Shown here one piece after another: positions 58,401 to 64,000 of a DNA stretch of 64,000 bases. Position 1 is the stretch's first letter. Each line of letters opens with the position of its first letter. A program made the translations under genes and the position numbers. The stretch comes from Epiperipatus broadwayi (lineage: Eukaryota > Onychophora > Udeonychophora > Euonychophora > Peripatidae): contig JAQFVV010000001.1 of assembly GCA_028023455.1 (NCBI GenBank), positions 19,959,611 through 20,023,610 on the forward strand, given 5' to 3'. Under the pieces are notes generated by a model that did no database searches, was not told the DNA's origin, and saw nothing but the letters and a program-made list of their open reading frames with translations.

Positions 58401-61400
58401 TCATTAATAAATACTGAATATAAAAGATCAATAATAAATTTAAATAATGAAATATTTCATTGTTTTTGTTTTGTTTAGATAAAATTTGCAACAACTTAAA
58501 GATCTTGAAAAAACTTTTACTCAATTAACAAATTCAGAATTTGCAGATAGCAAAATTATTATCATCTAGTGCTTTTTCCATCTTGATAAACACTATAATT
58601 TTGATATAATATTCTTTTTTTTACACAGGCAGAGATTACGATGATGAAGTTTTTAATAAATTAACATGGCTAATAGAAAAATGACAAAAATAGAGCTCAT
58701 CAGCTTATAATTTACTCAAATTCAACAAACTTATATTTAAACATTTAAAAAACATAAGATATGGAATCATTTTATTTCTACATATTCTTTGGATTATAAA
58801 TCTTACTTAAAATCACAAATTCATAAAATCTAAATGAAATTTCTAAATCTACACTGTTATGCTTAAATTATCATTCAATTACTTTAAACTAAAAATAATT
58901 AATAATTATAAAAATATGTTAATGTATTAAAAAATTCATGATTACAAATTAAATTAAATTTAAACCATAAAATCTGATTTAAAATTATTTAAAAAAGTGT
59001 GTACATCCAATTTAATAATATGTGAATTCCCAAAAATATGCAGTATAATATCTATGAACTTTTAAATATATTCATCAGAAACTATCCTCTAGAAATTATA
59101 AACATAAAAAAATAACTGGCACCATATGGGCAATAAAACTTCATTGTTCATAAAATGTTTGTAACAATAAATTTCATTATAAAAAAATTGTGCTTACATC
59201 AGAAATTGTAAGTAAAGTAATCACAGAAATTATTTATTCACTAAAATAAGTAACTTGAAAAACAGAGCAAGAAAAAGTTATTAATCAAGACATTATATAA
59301 AATGTTGGCAACAAAAGAATTAGAATGTACAATAAATGTACTCTAATGATCTTTAGAAAACCAGTCTAAGCATCAAGCATTATATCAGGAAGAATGTTGC
59401 ATATAATCTTAAAGCTTTGAAACATCTAGTCTTGCTTTATACTAAAGAAATAGGATATTAAAGAAGTCACCAAAAATTGTTTTGTTATTTCTTGATCTAA
59501 TCATTATAAGATATAAAAATGCCCACTTTGATAATACATATTACAATAATACTCAATAGTTAAATAAATGCAGAGTTCCTGAACAGTGATATTTAAGTAT
59601 CCATTCTAAAAAAATATTTTTATTAATTTCTCAAATTTATCTGAGATTTCAAATCACAAATTACTTACTATTACATAGCAAATTACTTAGATAAAAAATT
59701 TAATATACAAATATTAATTTATTTTTGAGAAACAGAATTGAAAATGATCAAATGTAGTGTTGTTTTACAATGCTTAACTTTTTGAAGGTTATGGATGATG
59801 TGTAGATTAAAATCCCCTAAGTTGAGTGCACAAAGCTAACAAGATATTTGATAAAGAAGTTAAAATTATTCATCCTAATCAAATTAATTTAATTATTAAT
59901 CAGATCACTACCTACATTATTATTTTCAATGATGGCATTTGTAGATATGAAAATGAATAATGTAATTAGCAGTTTGATTGGTATTTAATTTGGTGAGAAT
60001 TATAAGTTTTTCAATGAGACTAATTAAACATTTTTTCAAAAAAAAATAATTTGAAGCCGAAATCTTTAAAAATTCTTCCTTACTATATACAATTCTTTAC
60101 ATTAATTACTCTCTGTTTTATACTACTACTAAATTCTTCAGAGACAAAATATCAATTCTCTTCTTTTTTTTCATTCCTCTTTTATTTTTTGTTTTTCAAA
60201 TTTTGAGGATTATAATCTTACATTAAAATAATTACATTCAAAAGATTTTACTTTCCTTCACATATTAATGCATATTTTATATATTTTTAGAATAGAAAAT
60301 GGATAAAGAATAAGTATTACAAATCCATTTTACCTTTTTTTTTTAAAAATAAAAATATTCTAAAAAGTTTCCCAAAAAACATTGCCTGATTAATTATTTT
60401 TTGAAATTAAATTTTCTCTACAAAATAACCTGTGAATAAAAAAAAAGGACTGAAAATAATTCAGATATAAAACAAAATATTAATTCAAATGTTTGAACAT
60501 GAAAATTGCTCTTATAAATCCATAAAATTTCAAACCATTAAATTTAAAATGAATCCATAAAAAAAAATCTTATAAAATGAAGAATAAAATTTAAAAAATC
60601 TACTTTATCAATCTTTACAAAAAATGAAAGCAGTATCTGAAACAACATTGTTTTAAAAAATTCTAAATATTATAGAATGCTTAGTTCAAATATTTGAAAT
60701 TAGTTCAAGCACTAATAAAATATATTCAATTTCCTGTTACAAATGATGCACCATTCATGGAGCATCATATTTAGTTATTTTAATATTACTGTAATAGAAA
60801 AGATAATGCCCATCACTGACAGTCACATATTAACAAATAAAATTTTAAGTTATAAATATAATTAATCACTTCTTTATTCAAAAGCTACCAAAATATATAC
60901 TATTAAAATTAAGTTTGGTAGAAAATAAAACTTTGCTTAAAATCAATTGTCATTTATTACTGAATTATAAAATCTTTATTAATATTACTAAAGAATTCTT
61001 TCCAATAGCCGGTGCATTTTATTCCACAGAAGCATAAATTATTTAATTCATAATGTATAACAAGTTTTAAGACTGTAAAATTAAAAAAATTAAAAAGGAA
61101 TGATTTTTTTTTAAATTTATATATTCTTTTTTTATTATTTAATAATATATATATATTTCATAAACACTTTTATTTGCAGTGCACTAACAAGTCAAAAAAT
61201 AATTAATTGTTTTCTTCAATCACAACTATGTTGTTTTTTATACTTAAAATAAAAGCATGGGAATTGTAAAAAATAATGATTTAATTAATTAATTACTGGT
61301 TATTCTATGCTTTTATTTCAAATATATTAAAGAAAACAATTAAATTTGGTAGCTTTTTAGAGCCCAATAAATAAAAGTATTTATTTTAAAAAAATTATAT

Positions 61401-62120
61401 ACATTTTAAAGTTTTTAGTATTTCTACAATAATTAAACTGTTTATTATAAATTATTTTCTATATATAGTATTTTATTTTTTTAGTATTCATATATATTTT
61501 TAATTACTTCTATTTAAAACAAATAATAGAAAGACAGCTGTCTGTATAATATTTTGAAATTCATGATCCATTAAAAATCAATTATAAAATTATTTTGCCT
61601 AGGAAAAAAGCATTTTTAAAAAACAACCTACAATCAAAAACAAAATAAATTTTTATCCATTTTAAAATAAGCAACTTTTACAAACAATTGAAAGTGATAT
61701 TGTTTTTGTTTTTATTTTAATTGATCAATAATACTTTTTAATATAACATTTTTAAAAAAATAAAAATGTTTAATAAGTATAACTCCCTTTGGTGTGCATC
61801 ACTATAAATTTATTGAAATTCAGACCACTAGTATCTTTACATTAAACAAAACCAGATTATCAATCTGAACAATTTCACTGTCATGTTGCATCATCATCAA
61901 TTTCTTAGAAAAATTGTAAAAAGTCCATTTGATAAAAGTCTCTTAAATCACAATTACAAAATGTATCCTAAATTAATAAACAAAGTTTTTAAGTTATATA
62001 AAATATTTGAAAACAAATTAAAATTTGTAATGATTGTTTTTAGAATGTAATAAAGAATTTATAAAAGAAAAAAAAAAAGAAAAATATTGTAAGTAAATAT
62101 TAAATTTCAAATTAGAACAA
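55480..62120. other. AT-rich non-coding DNA
   Basis: No gene is seen in 6.6 kb. Short features are ataatataatata simple sequence at about 56850-56880, a short direct repeat of aataatataaattaa.aaggtag near 55753-55800, and several A/T homopolymers. No frame of 60 codons or more is open here. Confidence 0.6.
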
Positions 62121-62123
62121 TAA

Positions 62124-63025
62124 TTAACACTTTAATAGCCCAAACCGCGAAATCACGGTTGTATTAAAGCTTAGAGCAAGGCCTATAAGATGCTGCCATC
62201 TTCTGAATTATTTACAAGTAAAAAATCAATACTAGGAGGGTTTTAAGTTGAACAAAAGAAGAAGGCCAGTTTTGATTGTTTGGATAATCTATTCCCAATC
62301 TATTCTCAATTCTTATTGGCTGATGATTCCGTTAAATATTTTTTCACCGCTAAAATAAAAATATATATTTTGGAGTGTTTTTTTTTATTATGTTTTGTAC
62401 ATAATATAAATAATTTTCATAAAATATGATAAAAATATAGTTATTTTACAAAAGTAGTAAGGTTTTATTAAAAAATTGTATATTTTACACGAGCCGTAGC
62501 AGCAATTTTTGACATCTTGTCAAGAGGTTAGATTGCTCCAAGATGATTATTTGATTTTCAAACAAAGATTAATGTTTTAAAATATTTTTCTGGCATTCAT
62601 TTAAATATTATAATGTATTTTTGGTGTATTTTTTTAATAATATGCTGAAAATATAATTATTTTGAGAAAAACGTTAAGATATTTCCTAAAAAAGTCTTAA
62701 AAAATTTGTAACGTGAAATCTGGGAGGGATTTAAATGACATTTACAATCCTTCTAATTTGCTCATAATGTTTTCTTTGATTTTTCTGCTTTTGAATATTT
62801 CTATAAAATACAAATAAAAATATATTTTTGAAATAACTTTTGTTTACTTTCCTAACATTACAAACAATTAATATACTTTTTGAAAACGAAACTAAATTTA
62901 ATATATATTAAAAGATGAAAATATTTGTATCAAAAAGTTTCTCACTTGACCAATTAAAACCAATTAAAAGTTTCGGAGTTTTACTTCACTCGACCAATAA
63001 TGAAAGTGATCCATTAAAGTGTTAA
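62124..63025. mobile_element. piggyBac-like non-autonomous element with TTAA target sites
   Basis: TTAA (62124-62127) is followed by CACTTTAATAG, and ATTAAAGTG (ending at 63021) is followed by TTAA (63022-63025). The inverted ends match for 9-10 bp and the flanking tetranucleotide is the piggyBac target. Next to the left end, aaccg-cgaaatca-cggtt (about 62143-62160) is a subterminal hairpin of the sort seen in this superfamily. Near the right end, tcacttgaccaat and tcactcgaccaat repeat. CpG-containing patches contrast with the flanks. The 894-bp interior has no open frame, so it would need a transposase supplied elsewhere. The call depends on termini only. Confidence 0.65.
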
Positions 63026-64000
63026 TCCTTGGATTAGTACATGTACCATTAATTGGAAAATTATAGCTTTAATATTTGATTGTATAAGATCATGACAAAC
63101 TATTTAAAACATATTTCAAATCAGTGAAAATAAATAACATTCCAGCACTTTAGATTTGTGTATAACAATCCATGTGGCAGTCAACAATTTTATCTGACAC
63201 TTCATGCAATAGTGGCTTTCAACGAGATGATCTTGGCATGCAATGCAAAGACAAAGTTATATTCAACCAGCACTGTATGAAAAAACTTCAATATACTGTC
63301 ATAGTCTTAAAAATGAACTAAATTATGAGAATATATCAGTTGCAACCAATCCAGTCAATATTGCAGCCTGACAAATCTTACAAAGTATGTCTCCTGTTAT
63401 TTTAAATCTGCCTCTTTCTTATCACAAGATCAATCAAATAGTAAAGATCTAATAGCCAAAAGTGTTGCTATTAACCAAAGAACAAATCACAAAGATGAAA
63501 TGGAAATAATTCATTAACATTAGGATAATTTATCAGAATAAACATTTCAATATATTCAATCCAGGGCATCTTGATCTATGAACTTTGAACTTTATTGAGA
63601 AATAATAATAGAGCATATAAAGTAAGTCTTCAAGAGAAAGAGCAGTTACTCCTACTTTCCATGTTTTTCAAGTTTAAACTTCAAGAGAAGTAAAATGGAA
63701 TGGATTTTCTGTGATCTCAACATCCAACATGTGTGTATTAAATCCTCATTGTTGCAGATGAAATTCAAAAAGTATCAAAGCTCAACAGAATTAGGGACCA
63801 CCAACCTAATTTATTTTACAGGTATATCAATCAAAGCAATATGCATGAGAAAGTCTAATTTTAAGATTCCAAAGTTATGTTACACTTATGCTGTTTTATA
63901 TATGTAAGGAGGCATAGATAAACAAAATCTATTGTCAATCATGTATATATTTATCATGCATGAAAGCGCACATGAAAAAATAAACTGCTGAAAACATAAA
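63026..64000. other. Non-coding DNA at the window end
   Basis: Composition is slightly more balanced than the preceding 6 kb. One 70-codon + frame (63695-63907) has no recognised motif and starts in ordinary sequence. An unseen exon cannot be excluded; nothing supports one. Confidence 0.4.

Noticed and set aside
1-64000. CRISPR arrays, operons, bacterial promoters and terminators
   Set aside because: Composition and element content are those of animal nuclear DNA; the regular short repeats are microsatellites or tandem duplications without unique spacers.

Overview
The window looks like gene-poor, AT-rich animal nuclear DNA. It has very long (TA)n, (ATT)n and homopolymer tracts, decayed transposons, no operons and no intact protein-coding gene. 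The mobile-element mix is a ZBED5/FAM200-like hAT element, a piggyBac-like non-autonomous element, hammerhead-ribozyme-bearing tandem repeats and elements inserted into (TA)n. This fits a lophotrochozoan, and a mollusc such as a cephalopod is my best guess. That is inference; nothing in the sequence proves the taxon.

Layout. 1-3.9 kb: AT-rich DNA with a foldback element built from inverted ~0.4 kb repeat units (1907-3003). 3.9-9.5 kb: two diverged direct copies of a ~2.1 kb sequence, separated by (TA)n. 9.56-10.26 kb: a ~0.42 kb tandem repeat whose minus strand carries a well-formed type I hammerhead ribozyme (9873-9927). 10.3-16.8 kb: featureless AT-rich DNA, an (ATT)n block and weak traces of decayed coding sequence. 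16.79-20.30 kb: a full-length but dead hAT element with terminal inverted repeats and a frameshifted transposase on the minus strand. 21.02-23.18 kb: a TG...CA-bounded, LTR-like element inserted in (TA)n. 28.49-29.46 kb: a near-perfect 972-bp palindrome with a hammerhead-like core in each arm. 29.6-30.4 kb: diverged repeats with another hammerhead-like core, two of them about 430 bp apart. 33.3-42.9 kb: a tandem segmental duplication. The first copy is interrupted by a mobile element at 35.04 kb, and a purine-rich, coding-like block lies between the copies. 50.2-51.7 kb: another TG-starting block in (TA)n, with a TATA box and a branched stem-loop region. 62.13-63.02 kb: a TTAA-flanked piggyBac-like element.

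The only recognisable protein family is the hAT transposase, and it is broken. The main interest is in RNA-level and structural features. The first is the hammerhead ribozyme set between direct repeats, the layout expected of a retrozyme-like element. The second is the long perfect palindrome. The third is the recurrence of hammerhead-like cores in three unrelated-looking repeat families. Homology was judged by eye; no alignment, folding or database search was run.
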